From Acetoanaerobium noterae (GTDB lineage: Bacteria; Bacillota; Clostridia; Peptostreptococcales; Filifactoraceae), in the NCBI RefSeq assembly GCF_900168025.1, contig NZ_FUYN01000003.1, positions 372,001 to 436,000 of the forward strand: a stretch of 64,000 nt of DNA, written 5' to 3'. Positions within the stretch are counted from its first letter, which is position 1; each line of letters starts with the position of its first letter. The notes under the pieces were generated by a model that did no database searches, was not told where the DNA came from, and saw nothing but the letters and a program-made list of their open reading frames with translations. Both the position numbers and the translations under genes were made by a program. Positions 49,092 through 57,876 of this stretch are shown in pieces.

Positions 49092-49613
49092 CTACTGAGT
49101 TATAGGCTCTGGATATTCTACTCCAAAGGTATCTACTGTTACTGACTCTATAACTATATCCTCTAGTGGCTTATCAGAAAAATTAGTTTTAACTTTTTCT
49201 AGAGCTTCTACTATATCCATTCCTTCTACTACTCTTCCAAATCCAGCATATGATCCATCTAGATGAGGACTTACTGAAGTCATAAGGAAAAACTGTGAAC
49301 CAGCAGAATCTGGATGCGCTGATCTCGCCATAGAAATAACTCCTGGCTCATGAGAAAGATTGTTTACATGACCGTTCTTACTAAACTCGCCCTTGATGCC
49401 GTAGCCTGGGCCACCAGTACCATTTCCTTTTGGATCCCCACCTTGTATCATAAAGCCTTGAATCACTCTGTGAAATATAAGTCCATCATAAAAACCTTTT
49501 TTTACTAGAGAAATAAAGTTGTTTACAGTATTTGGCGCTATATGTGGATAAAGCTCTATCTTTACTTCTCCTCTATCTTCTATTTTCATTGTTACTATTG
49601 GATTTTGACTCAT
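49092..49613 (-). CDS. Cyclophilin-type peptidyl-prolyl cis-trans isomerase
   Basis: A 173-residue cytoplasmic PPIase (no signal peptide). Active-site motifs are FHRVIQGFMIQGGDPKGNGTGGPGY, with the catalytic arginine, SMARSAHPDSAGSQFFLM and LDGSYAGFGRVVEGMDIVE. It accelerates proline isomerisation during folding. Monocistronic: ribosome site AGGAGGGCAAT upstream and its own terminator downstream. Confidence 0.95.
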   Translation of the reverse strand: MSQNPIVTMKIEDRGEVKIELYPHIAPNTVNNFISLVKKGFYDGLIFHRVIQGFMIQGGDPKGNGTGGPGYGIKGEFSKNGHVNNLSHEPGVISMARSAHPDSAGSQFFLMTSVSPHLDGSYAGFGRVVEGMDIVEALEKVKTNFSDKPLEDIVIESVTVDTFGVEYPEPITQ

Positions 49614-49713
49614 ATTGCCCTCCTGTTTTTCATATAAATTTACTATATTATATCATAATAATCCACTCCAAAAAATATTATACCTAAAACTTATAAAATT
49701 TAATAAATAACAC

Positions 49714-49742
49714 TTGTCAAAAGCTCAAATCAGGATTAATAT
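49714..49742 (+). promoter_or_regulatory. Promoter of the cadC-cadA operon
   Basis: TTGTCA, 17 bases, TAATAT. The transcript start would fall just before or within the CadC-type palindrome at 49758-49781. Confidence 0.6.
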
Positions 49743-49757
49743 ATAATTAACATATGA

Positions 49758-49781
49758 ATATTTGCTCATATGAACAAATAT
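49758..49781. promoter_or_regulatory. 24-bp near-perfect palindrome, CadC/CmtR-type operator
   Basis: Arms ATATTTG and CAAATAT flank a central TCATATGA, with one unpaired position on each side; overall 11 of 12 base pairs are symmetric. It lies between the promoter and the cadC ribosome site. ArsR/SmtB repressors bind similar ATA-rich 12-2-12 repeats and release them on metal binding. Confidence 0.7.
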
Positions 49782-49797
49782 AAAAGAGGTGAAGCTA

Positions 49798-50157
49798 GTG
49801 GCAAAAGATGCTCCCAAATGTAGCTGTGACACTATCCACGAGGATACAGTCAATGATATAAAAAGCAAAATGCCAAAGGATGAAAATCTCTATGATTTAG
49901 CAGAATTTTTCAAAGTCTTTGGTGATACCACCAGAATTAAAATCATTTATGTTCTATTTCAATCAGAGCTTTGCGTCTGCGATATAGCTGCTCTACTAGG
50001 TATGACTCAATCAGCGATTTCACATCAGCTAAGAGTCCTAAAGCAAGCTAGACTAGTAAAATGCCGCAAAGACGGTAAGGTAGTATATTACTCCCTAGAT
50101 GACGAACATGTACAGACAATATTTAACATGGGTTATGCCCATATACTTGAGAGGTGA
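49798..50157 (+). CDS. ArsR/SmtB-family metal-sensing repressor, CadC-like
   Basis: A 119-residue winged-helix repressor. Cys8 and Cys10 near the N-terminus plus the ELCVCD motif (Cys59, Cys61) in the helix before the recognition helix form the alpha3N thiolate site of CadC, which senses Cd, Pb or Zn. DNA-binding helix: MTQSAISHQLRVLKQARLV. The start is taken as GTG 49798, six bases after AGAGGTG; the in-frame GTG at 49789 lies within that site. A 24-bp palindrome upstream is its likely operator, and the cadA gene starts 6 bases after its stop. Confidence 0.92.
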   Translation: MAKDAPKCSCDTIHEDTVNDIKSKMPKDENLYDLAEFFKVFGDTTRIKIIYVLFQSELCVCDIAALLGMTQSAISHQLRVLKQARLVKCRKDGKVVYYSLDDEHVQTIFNMGYAHILER

Positions 50158-50162
50158 TAATG

Positions 50163-52391
50163 ATGGAACTAACGCTATATATCAATGGAATGATGTGTGC
50201 TAATTGCTCACAGAAACTCGAAGAAAAAGCATCAAAGCTTGCTGAAATTGAAGAAATACACGTAAACTACGCAAGTGCAAAGATAAACGTAAAATTTAAA
50301 CAAGACTCAGATAAAAATACAGTATTTGAAAAACTAAATAAGCTTTGCACACAGATAGAACCAAAAGCCTACCTTACTGACAAAGAGCCAATGAGCCTTG
50401 GACTTGCATCTAGTGCGCCTGTTAATAAAAAAGAAAATGATAGCTGTGACTGCGATGAACACAATCACTCTCACGATGACGACCGCTCTCATAGTCACTC
50501 TCACGGTCATTCGCATTCTCATGGTCATGCTGATATTAATGTTTCTCATTCTCTTGCAGATCACAAAAAAGAAATGCTTATAATAGGTATAACCATTGCT
50601 ATTTATGCTTTTGGTATTATGTATAAAGGCAGTGACATGATTAAGCTAGCAATATTTATAATAGCTTATATAATCATAGGAAAAGATGTCCTCTTATCAG
50701 CATTTAAAAACATCCTTAGAGGAGAGGTTTTTGATGAGAACTTCTTAATGTCAATTGCAACACTAGGAGCTTTTGCTATAGGTGAATATCCAGAGGCCGT
50801 AGCAGTAATGCTGTTTTACAACGTAGGAGAGTTATTCCAAGATATGGCTGTAAATCGTTCCAGAAAATCCATAAAAGCTCTTATGAACATAAAGCCTGAC
50901 TATGCAAATCTAAAGGTTAATAATAATTTTGAAATAGTAAAGCCTGAGGCTGTAAATATAGGAGATATAATACTTGTAAAGCCTGGAGAAAAAGTGCCTC
51001 TAGATGGAACTCTTCTAAGCGAGTCCACTCAGATGGATACTTCTAACTTAACAGGAGAATCCGTTCCTAGAATCGTAAATAAGGGCGATACTGTATTATC
51101 TGGCTTTATTAACAAAACTCACGCAATAGAAATGAAGGTAGAAAAAACCTTTGGAGAATCTACAGTAAATAAGATTCTAGAGCTTGTAGAAAATGCTTCA
51201 GCTAAAAAAGCTCCAACCGAGAAATTTATTACTAGATTTTCCAGATACTATACTCCTGCTGTTGTTTTCTTTGCACTAGCACTAGCTATTATCCCTCCAT
51301 TTTTTACAGGATTTAATTTTAGCGAGTGGCTATACCGTGCCTTGATATTTCTAGTTGTATCTTGCCCTTGTGCTTTAGTAGTGTCAATCCCTCTAGGCTT
51401 TTTCGGAGGTATAGGAGCTGCTTCTAAGCATGGGATATTAATTAAAGGGGGAAACTATCTAGAAGCTTTAAAAAATGCAGAAATAGCAGTATTTGATAAA
51501 ACTGGAACACTTACAGAGGGAATATTCAAAGTACAGGAAATTACTCCTGCTCATGGAATGAACGATAATGAGCTACTAGAGCTCGCTGCCTATGCAGAGA
51601 GTCATTCATCTCACCCTATAGGTGTATCTATACTCAAAGCCTATAATAAGCCTATAGATTACGACAGAATCCAAAGCTATGAAAATCTTCCTGGTTACGG
51701 TGTAAGAGCTGTAATAGATGGTAAAAAAGTGCTTGCTGGAAATGAAAAATTGATGCAAGAAGAAAAAATTGATTATATAAATGATAAATTTGGAACCATA
51801 GTTCATCTCTCAGTTGATGGAAGCTACGCTGGTAGTATATCTATATATGACAAAATAAAAGAAGACTCAAAGCTAGCGATGCAAAAATTAAAATCCGTAG
51901 GCATACATTCTATAGCTATGCTAACTGGAGATAACGAAAAGACAGCTCTAGATATTGCAGAAAAAATAGGAATCGATAATGTAAAATACGACCTTCTTCC
52001 AGATCAAAAAGTAGCTGCTTTTGAAGAGCTTATGAAAATGTCTAGTCCAAAAGGCAAGGTTATTTTCACAGGAGATGGAATCAACGATGCTCCAGTGCTT
52101 GCAAGAGCAGATATTGGAATTGCTATGGGAAGCCTAGGAAGTGACGCAGCCATAGAATCAGCTGATGTAGTAATCATGACAGACGAGCCTTCAAAAATCG
52201 CAGAAGCTATAAAAATAGCCAAGTTCACAAACAAAGTAGTATGGCAAAACATCTACTTCTCACTAGGCATCAAAGGACTAGTCCTAATTCTTGGAGCCTT
52301 TGGAATGGCTAATATGTGGGAAGCTGTATTTGCTGATGTAGGAGTTGCAGTTATTGCAGTTCTTAATGCAACTAGAATAAGTAAAATCTAA
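50163..52391 (+). CDS. cadA: Heavy-metal P1B-type ATPase (Cd/Zn/Pb exporter, CadA/ZntA-like) with His-rich linker
   Basis: A 742-residue metal pump. The N-terminal HMA domain carries GMMCANC (Cys12, Cys15). A histidine-rich linker follows (about residues 95-135, many HSH and HGH units), which would bind Zn or Cd. The transmembrane CPC motif is at 401-403, the phosphorylated Asp is D445 in DKTGTLTEG, and ESHSSHPIG and GDGINDAPVLARADIGIAMG complete the P1B set. It expels divalent metals from the cytoplasm. CPC plus the CadC partner points to Cd/Zn/Pb rather than copper. ATG 50163 is favoured over 50160 by spacing from AGAGGTG. Confidence 0.96.
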   Translation: MELTLYINGMMCANCSQKLEEKASKLAEIEEIHVNYASAKINVKFKQDSDKNTVFEKLNKLCTQIEPKAYLTDKEPMSLGLASSAPVNKKENDSCDCDEHNHSHDDDRSHSHSHGHSHSHGHADINVSHSLADHKKEMLIIGITIAIYAFGIMYKGSDMIKLAIFIIAYIIIGKDVLLSAFKNILRGEVFDENFLMSIATLGAFAIGEYPEAVAVMLFYNVGELFQDMAVNRSRKSIKALMNIKPDYANLKVNNNFEIVKPEAVNIGDIILVKPGEKVPLDGTLLSESTQMDTSNLTGESVPRIVNKGDTVLSGFINKTHAIEMKVEKTFGESTVNKILELVENASAKKAPTEKFITRFSRYYTPAVVFFALALAIIPPFFTGFNFSEWLYRALIFLVVSCPCALVVSIPLGFFGGIGAASKHGILIKGGNYLEALKNAEIAVFDKTGTLTEGIFKVQEITPAHGMNDNELLELAAYAESHSSHPIGVSILKAYNKPIDYDRIQSYENLPGYGVRAVIDGKKVLAGNEKLMQEEKIDYINDKFGTIVHLSVDGSYAGSISIYDKIKEDSKLAMQKLKSVGIHSIAMLTGDNEKTALDIAEKIGIDNVKYDLLPDQKVAAFEELMKMSSPKGKVIFTGDGINDAPVLARADIGIAMGSLGSDAAIESADVVIMTDEPSKIAEAIKIAKFTNKVVWQNIYFSLGIKGLVLILGAFGMANMWEAVFADVGVAVIAVLNATRISKI

Positions 52392-52412
52392 ATGTAATTT
52401 ATTAAAAAAAAT

Positions 52413-52475
52413 AAAAAAGAGTGCTGCCATATGTTGATTTCAAAAACCATCAATATATAGTCGCACTCTTTTTTT
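52413..52475 (+). terminator. Rho-independent terminator of cadC-cadA
   Basis: Long stem: AAAAAAGAGTGC pairs with GCACTCTTTTTTT, with an inner TTGAT/ATCAA pairing. Ends in seven T. Confidence 0.9.
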
Positions 52476-52544
52476 ATTCTCCAGTAACGTATATTTTCCC
52501 AGAAAAAGACTTTCCTCTAAGTATTACATTAGGCAATAATTTTT

Positions 52545-54059
52545 TTATTCAGTTGGTGTTATATCATCTAGTTTAGTTGTTTCTATAAAGTTTTTAACCT
52601 CATTTATTTCCTTTGGTTCAGCATGCTCATGATTCATCACCATCTTGCCACCTACTATACCAGAAATTAATGCTTTCATATCTATTCCTAGTCCTTCTGT
52701 TAATCCTTCTGATATTTGAGTAGTTGAATTAATGATATCTTTTACCATTTTTGCTGAGTTGCCTTCACCATACATAGTTATCTTATCAATATTAGTTAAT
52801 GGTTCAGCTACATTTTTAGCTATATCAGGAAGTACGTTGAAGTACATTTCTAGTATTGCAGCTTCTTTCATTTTTTCCATTGCTATTGCTTTTTTCTCTA
52901 TACCTTCGGCTTCTGCTAGAGCTTTAGCTCTGATACCTTCCGCCTCTGCTAGCATAAAGGCTCTAACCCCCATGGCTTCTTCCTCTTTAGCTATTCTTTC
53001 AGCCTCTGCTTTTGCTTTTAATGCCTCTGCCTTTGCTATTTCTTCAAACTTATCTGCTTCTGCTTTTTTCTGTCTCTCAAATAGCTCTGCCTCTGCCTGC
53101 TGCTGTCTGGCGAATTTATCAGCCTCTGCCTTTTTCTTGATTTCAGCTTCTAGGGTTCTCTCTTTGATTTGGACATCTCTTTCTTTTATTACTATTTCCT
53201 TTTCTTGTCTTGCTAGGTTAGCATTTGCAGTGGTTATTTCTATAGTTTTACGTTGTTCCTCTTTTTGAATTTCATAAGCCGCATCAGCTTCTGCCTTTTT
53301 TGTATCCTCAGCTTTTTTAAGATCAGCTTTTCTCATAGCTAGCTCGTTATTTCTGACTGCTATTTCTCTTTCAGCATCTATACGAGCATCATTAGATTCC
53401 TTATCCGCTCTGGATTGAGCAATTTGGATATCTCTTTCAGCATCAGCCTTAGAAATTGCAGCTACTTTCTTGATTTTCATAGTGTTATCTATACCAAGGT
53501 CCTCGATGATACCACTTTTGTCTGAGAAGTTTTGTACATTAAAGGACACTATTTCTATTCCCATCTTTTGCATATCAGGTACTGCATTTTGCTGTACCTT
53601 AAGAGCAAATTCCTGTCTATTAGAAATCATGTTTTCAAGAGTCATAGTTCCAACTATTTCTCTGACATTACCCTCCAATACCTCTCCTACTATAGCTTGG
53701 ATATATGCTTCATCTTTATTTAAAAAGTTTTGAGCAGCTATTGGAAGCAAATCTTCATCAGAGCTTATCTTTACAGTTACTACTGCATCTACATTTACGT
53801 TTATGAATTCCTGTGTAGGCACAGATTCTTTAGTTTTTACATCGATTTTTATAACTTTTAATGTAAGTCTATCTTTTCTTTCAAAAAACGGAATCATCAC
53901 TGATGCTCTTCCTCTTATTATTCTAGGAGTACGCTTTACACCAGAAATAATAACTGCTTCATCAGGTGATGCCTTTACATAACCAACCACAATAATAATT
54001 ATTAAAAGTAATATTCCTACTCCTGGTACTGCAAATTTTAAAATGTCTTCAATTCCCAT
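52545..54059 (-). CDS. Flotillin-like SPFH membrane protein
   Basis: A 504-residue membrane-microdomain scaffold. An N-terminal transmembrane helix (about residues 10-30) is followed by the SPFH/PHB domain (AVIISGVKRTPRIIRGRASVMIPFFERKDRL) and a long coiled coil (about 190-400) rich in KAEAE, QQAEAE and similar repeats. Bacterial flotillins organise fluid membrane domains and affect signalling and protease assembly. The usual NfeD-type partner gene is not adjacent. ATG 54059 (MGIEDILKF) follows GGAGG; the in-frame ATG at 54071 lies at that site. A perfect 13-bp hairpin lies just upstream. Confidence 0.93.
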   Translation of the reverse strand: MGIEDILKFAVPGVGILLLIIIIVVGYVKASPDEAVIISGVKRTPRIIRGRASVMIPFFERKDRLTLKVIKIDVKTKESVPTQEFINVNVDAVVTVKISSDEDLLPIAAQNFLNKDEAYIQAIVGEVLEGNVREIVGTMTLENMISNRQEFALKVQQNAVPDMQKMGIEIVSFNVQNFSDKSGIIEDLGIDNTMKIKKVAAISKADAERDIQIAQSRADKESNDARIDAEREIAVRNNELAMRKADLKKAEDTKKAEADAAYEIQKEEQRKTIEITTANANLARQEKEIVIKERDVQIKERTLEAEIKKKAEADKFARQQQAEAELFERQKKAEADKFEEIAKAEALKAKAEAERIAKEEEAMGVRAFMLAEAEGIRAKALAEAEGIEKKAIAMEKMKEAAILEMYFNVLPDIAKNVAEPLTNIDKITMYGEGNSAKMVKDIINSTTQISEGLTEGLGIDMKALISGIVGGKMVMNHEHAEPKEINEVKNFIETTKLDDITPTE

Positions 54060-54077
54060 ATTCCCCTCCAAATTAGA

Positions 54078-54111
54078 TTAATTAAGTGATAGATAGGAAT
54101 CACTTAATTAA
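54078..54111. promoter_or_regulatory. Perfect 13-bp hairpin in the flotillin 5-prime region
   Basis: Arm TTAATTAAGTGAT, loop AGATAGGA, perfect complementary arm. It lies about 10 bases upstream of the flotillin ribosome site and could be an operator, an RNA stabiliser or a leader hairpin. Confidence 0.4.
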
Positions 54112-54289
54112 AAGATTAACATATATTGTATATTTATACTATTTCAAAAAAGTTAAATTCAATTACAGTTTTGTAAATCTTATGTAAGTATTTTGTAACT
54201 ATGAAAAGAATATACTTTGCTAGAATATAGTTGTAAGAAAAAATGTATCATCATACTCCTAAGATATGATAGATTTTGACCCTCAAACA

Positions 54290-54317
54290 GAAAACTCCGG
54301 TTGCCCTACCGGAGTTT
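54290..54317 (-). terminator. Rho-independent terminator of the HD-domain gene
   Basis: AAAACTCCGG, loop TTGCCCTA, CCGGAGTTTT: a perfect 10-bp stem 22 bases past the stop. Confidence 0.8.
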
Positions 54318-54338
54318 TCACTTTTTTGAATCATTATT

Positions 54339-54908
54339 CTATTTTAATCCAATTTCCTCAGCTACTTCTCTCATTCCTAGTATCGTATGCTCTATAGCAT
54401 AGTCTAATTCCCAGCCTAACATGTCTAGCCCTTGCTGGATTACTTCTCTGGATACTCCAGCTGCGAAGCTAGGAGATTTAAACTTTTTACGTACTGATTT
54501 AACCTCCATATCCATAACGCTCTTAGAAGGTCTCATAATTGCTGCTGCGTGGATAAGTCCACATAGCTCATCTATGCAAAATAACACTTTTTCCATCTGA
54601 TGCTCTGGCTTTATATCGGCAACCAGTCCATAGCCATGGCTTACTATTGATTTAATAATAGATTCATCTACATCTCTTTCTCTAAGTATTTCTTGAACCT
54701 TGATACAGTGCTCATCTGGGTATTTTTCATAATCTAAATCATGAAGAAGTCCAATAAGAGCCCATCTATCTACATCCTCTTCTCCTAATAAGTTGGCAAA
54801 ATATCTCATTACGCCTTCTACTTCAAGTGCGTGCTTTATAAGATATTCTGTTTGATTGTATTCATTAAGTAGCTCCCATGCTTGTGTTCTAGTAGGTATT
54901 ACTGACAT
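54339..54908 (-). CDS. HD-domain phosphohydrolase-like protein
   Basis: A 189-residue soluble protein with the HD signature: HALEVEGVMRYFA, then GLLHDLDYEKYPDEH (metal-binding HD) and a further conserved His in IVSHGYG. This pattern is the common HDIG-type hydrolase group without recognised substrate. Start ATG 54908 follows AAGGGGATG. Single gene with its own terminator, between the flotillin gene and the matrix operon; no evidence links it to either. Confidence 0.85.
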   Translation of the reverse strand: MSVIPTRTQAWELLNEYNQTEYLIKHALEVEGVMRYFANLLGEEDVDRWALIGLLHDLDYEKYPDEHCIKVQEILRERDVDESIIKSIVSHGYGLVADIKPEHQMEKVLFCIDELCGLIHAAAIMRPSKSVMDMEVKSVRKKFKSPSFAAGVSREVIQQGLDMLGWELDYAIEHTILGMREVAEEIGLK

Positions 54909-54972
54909 CTTTACATCCCCTTTGCTAAATTAATATTGTATACATTAACAGCCTTTTATCTATAATACTACT

Positions 54973-55001
54973 AAAAAAATACGCCTTCAAGAGAAGGCGC
55001 A
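54973..55001 (-). terminator. Rho-independent terminator of the fibre/matrix operon
   Basis: CGCCTTC, loop AAGA, GAAGGCG, with AT flanks; seven T follow on the minus strand. It closes the transcript that begins near 60510. Confidence 0.8.
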
Positions 55002-55024
55002 TTAGTTAATTTTATATTTTACTT

Positions 55025-55879
55025 TTATTTCTCGTCATCATCATCTTTTCTTCTTAGTATAACAACTCCTGCTCCAAGTAATACTGCTCCAGCACTATAG
55101 AAGAATATTGGTGCCATTCCTCCTGTTCTAGGTAGCTTAGGAACTGCTAGTGGAACTGGTTCTTCCTCAATAGCTTCCTCAACTTCTGGAACTGCTAGTG
55201 GAACTATTTCCTCAGGAATAATTTCCTCAGGTACTGGTTCTACTACTGCTAGAGGTACTGGTTCTTCTGGAACATCCTCTGGCTCATCTTCATCATCATC
55301 GTCATCATCTGGTGGTGGTGGAGGTGGTGGAGGTGGTGTATCAGGTATCTCTGCTCTAAAAGACCAAATTACTCCAGCCTCTTTTCCTTGATATTCATTT
55401 CCTAATTCTTCAGGTAATGAAACTTTTAAATTCATTATTTGAGATTCTCCAGGTTCAAAAAAACCTAAGCTCATTTCATCTTTTGCATACCCTTTTATAG
55501 AGGTCTGGTCTGTTTCTCCTCTATAAACAACTTCTAGCATCAACTGATCATATAAATCTGGAGATTGGATTTCGATTCCCATATCTCTTTTTGCTATCAG
55601 CCAAACTTGAAATCTTTGAGAATAACCATTTGTTATCTTAATAGTAGATCTTTCATCATTTGGTGTTATGTCACTATCGGTTCCATCTCCTGGTCCCATA
55701 TTACTAAGATCAAAAAACTTATCTCCAACAGGCTCAATTTTAAGTTGTCCTGTAGCATCACTACTAACTTCAATGTTATTTGCAAATGCTATTGAAGGCG
55801 ATTGCAAAATCAGTCCAGATACTATAAGAGCTAGCGAAAGAGCTATACTAGAGATTCCTATTGCAATTCTTTTATACAT
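55025..55879 (-). CDS. LPXTG-anchored surface protein with TasA/camelysin-like module
   Basis: A 284-residue exported protein. It has a signal peptide (about 1-34, ending IAFANN), a beta-rich domain (about 36-178) that shares the NEYQGKEAG segment with the two upstream fibre proteins (NEYQGAAL, EKYNGHTF), a poly-Pro run of nine followed by a poly-Asp/Glu spacer, and repeated VPLAVPEVEE-like units. The C-terminus is a classic sortase signal: LPRTG at residues 249-253, a hydrophobic helix and a charged RRKDDDDEK tail. It is likely the cell-wall anchor of the fibre. No sortase gene is in this window. Start ATG follows AAGGAGGGTAAC. Confidence 0.85.
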   Translation of the reverse strand: MYKRIAIGISSIALSLALIVSGLILQSPSIAFANNIEVSSDATGQLKIEPVGDKFFDLSNMGPGDGTDSDITPNDERSTIKITNGYSQRFQVWLIAKRDMGIEIQSPDLYDQLMLEVVYRGETDQTSIKGYAKDEMSLGFFEPGESQIMNLKVSLPEELGNEYQGKEAGVIWSFRAEIPDTPPPPPPPPPDDDDDDEDEPEDVPEEPVPLAVVEPVPEEIIPEEIVPLAVPEVEEAIEEEPVPLAVPKLPRTGGMAPIFFYSAGAVLLGAGVVILRRKDDDDEK

Positions 55880-55917
55880 GTTACCCTCCTTTCTAGGGTT
55901 TTATCTTTACCTATACC

Positions 55918-56472
55918 CTATGGTAAGGAAAGGATTTCAACCTCAGGCGGCAAACTTGACAAGCCCCAAACATCCATATATGCTCCATTTGTAGCTTGAA
56001 CTGCCTGTGAATAAGCCTTCAACATAAATGTGTGACCATTATATTTTTCATCTTTACTTAGCAATTTAACTGATAGGTTGAGTGGGGAAGTGGTAGCTCC
56101 GGCATTAAGCACATGTTTATAATAGTAATAGCCTCCGCTTAGTACCCAGTCGCTAGAATTGTTTGTTACCTGTACATTGTTTATATCTAGCGCTGTATCC
56201 GCTTGATCTTTTTGCCATACTCCCGCTACTCTTACTCTAATATATGCACGCTTATTGCCTGTATTTTTAATCAGTATCTCTTTTGGTGTGGTCTCTCCGG
56301 CCTGCCAATTTGTAGGCGGATTAAAGTTTTCACTTAAATCTATTACTACCGTACCCGCTGTAATATCCGGGCTGACCGCTGCAGAATCGCTGAAATATGC
56401 TGTAGTAATCCCTATAATCAGCGAGGCGGCGAAGATGCCTGTTAATAGTGGTATCATCCATTTTCGTTTCAT
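55918..56472 (-). CDS. TasA/camelysin-like SipW-dependent matrix protein (second subunit)
   Basis: A 184-residue exported protein. The signal region IFAASLIIGITTAYFSDSAAVS carries the AYFSD cleavage-site style of SipW-cognate signal peptides. Then DITAGTVVIDLSENF, IKNTGNKRAYIRVRVAGVW and KAYSQAVQATNG follow the TasA/CalY fold pattern. Such proteins assemble into biofilm fibres after SipW processing. ATG 56472 has GAGAGGGG 7 bases upstream; the in-frame GTG at 56478 is too close. Two genes of the same kind in tandem point to a major and a minor subunit. Confidence 0.82.
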   Translation of the reverse strand: MKRKWMIPLLTGIFAASLIIGITTAYFSDSAAVSPDITAGTVVIDLSENFNPPTNWQAGETTPKEILIKNTGNKRAYIRVRVAGVWQKDQADTALDINNVQVTNNSSDWVLSGGYYYYKHVLNAGATTSPLNLSVKLLSKDEKYNGHTFMLKAYSQAVQATNGAYMDVWGLSSLPPEVEILSLP

Positions 56473-56561
56473 CTTCACACCCCTCTCTATTAATATTAGT
56501 TTTTAAAGAAAATCTCATTTAATTTAACTTATAGCTTCTCAAAATCTAAATTACTATTATT

Positions 56562-57206
56562 TTAAGTTTCTGGTACTGTTTCAAATGGAGGATTAAGTTG
56601 ATCTACGTTTGCAGCTTGAACAGCTTGAACTTCAAATTCCATATCTAGTGCTGCGCCTTGATACTCATTTCCAGTTCCTGCACCATCAATAGTTACTATA
56701 AAAGGTACATTTTCAACATCTGCTAAATCATAAACTCCAAAATCTTCATCAGCTCCATTTAAGATACCATCAAGTAGGAAAACATATTTTCCATCAACCA
56801 TATCTTCTTGAAGTACCCAATGACTTCCTTCTACTCCTTCAAGTGTAAGATTTGTATTAGCTAATTCTCCAACCCATCCAGCACCTACTAATACTCTTAC
56901 GTAAGCTGCTTTGGTGCCTGTATAGCTGATCTTAAGCGCTCTATCATATCCACCTTGAGGAATTTCTCTGTCCTCATCAAACCCATGATAATATCCAGCA
57001 TCTTGAGGTTCTCCAAATTTAATGATGTCTCCAGGATTAACAATGTCTATATCTGTAGGATCAGTAATTCCTACTTCTACAGTACCTGCAGTAAATGTTG
57101 CAGCTACAGTTTGACTATCAGTAAACCACGCCATAGTTGCCCCAGCAATAAGAGCTACTAAAACCAACACAGAAGCTATACTCATTAGCATTTTTCTTTG
57201 TAACAT
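56562..57206 (-). CDS. TasA/camelysin-like SipW-dependent matrix protein (first subunit)
   Basis: A 214-residue exported protein with signal peptide VLVLVALIAGATMAWFTDSQ, in which the AWFTDS motif is the typical SipW-dependent cleavage site. The mature domain begins TFTAGTVEVGI and includes DRALKISYTGTKAAYVRVLVGAGWVG and GNEYQGAALDMEFEVQAVQAAN, the beta-sandwich pattern of TasA and camelysin. It follows sipW by 87 bases. Strong AAGGAGGGAAATATC ribosome site suggests high expression, fitting a fibre subunit. Confidence 0.88.
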   Translation of the reverse strand: MLQRKMLMSIASVLVLVALIAGATMAWFTDSQTVAATFTAGTVEVGITDPTDIDIVNPGDIIKFGEPQDAGYYHGFDEDREIPQGGYDRALKISYTGTKAAYVRVLVGAGWVGELANTNLTLEGVEGSHWVLQEDMVDGKYVFLLDGILNGADEDFGVYDLADVENVPFIVTIDGAGTGNEYQGAALDMEFEVQAVQAANVDQLNPPFETVPET

Positions 57207-57293
57207 GATATTTCCCTCCTTAAAGTGGAATTTAATTAATAAATATATCCGAACGATTAAATAACATAAGGTAAATAATTTAAATCACTAATC

Positions 57294-57860
57294 TTAAAAC
57301 TTAATTTCATGATTTTGAGCTTTTTTCTGCTTATCCAGCTCACTTGCATAACCTATCAGTTTAAATATTTCTATGAGAAGTAGTGCTATCGCGGGTATTA
57401 TCACTACTAAAAGCATACCTTGTTTAGTCTTTATAAACTCAGTCATATATCCAAGATATGGAATATCATACTGTACTCTTGCTATGATATTTTCTGGCTT
57501 AACTGGTTCTAAGTCGATTACATCATTTGCATCTCCCTTAGTTATAAAGCTAAGCTCTCCGTTTTCTTTAGATATTTGCTCTATTCTATGTGTTACAAGT
57601 GTAGTAGAATCATCTTTTGATTTAAATGTCACTACATCACCTATAACAAGGTCCTTAGGGGATACTCTTTTACTAATTACCAAACTTCCTGTTTGAATAT
57701 CTGGCTCCATACTACCGCTTTGAACTACATAGAGTCTGTATCCCATAATATCTGGTATACGACCTGCATTTTGAAGCATAGTATATACGAAAACTAAAGA
57801 TACTACTGTTACTATTATAAATATAGAGTTAAATAATATACTTGTTATCTTCTTTAGCAT
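57294..57860 (-). CDS. sipW: SipW-type (ER-type) signal peptidase I
   Basis: A 188-residue membrane protease with an N-terminal helix and a C-terminal helix. The catalytic serine lies in VVQSGSMEPDIQTGSLV. The second active-site residue is His in TLVTHRIEQI instead of the Lys of ordinary bacterial signal peptidases, which defines the SipW/ER type. SipW enzymes process TasA-like proteins encoded next to them, exactly the arrangement here. Later GDAND and RVQYDIPYLGYM match the family. The start MLKK at 57860 is chosen on AGGTG spacing; in-frame GTG 57869 and ATG 57866 overlap the site. Confidence 0.93.
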   Translation of the reverse strand: MLKKITSILFNSIFIIVTVVSLVFVYTMLQNAGRIPDIMGYRLYVVQSGSMEPDIQTGSLVISKRVSPKDLVIGDVVTFKSKDDSTTLVTHRIEQISKENGELSFITKGDANDVIDLEPVKPENIIARVQYDIPYLGYMTEFIKTKQGMLLVVIIPAIALLLIEIFKLIGYASELDKQKKAQNHEIKF

Positions 57861-57876
57861 CCCCATCACCTACCTT

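Noticed and set aside
52732-53268. 178-codon plus-strand frame inside the flotillin gene
   Set aside because: The Ala/Ser-rich translation is the complement of the repetitive KAEAE coiled coil, a typical shadow.
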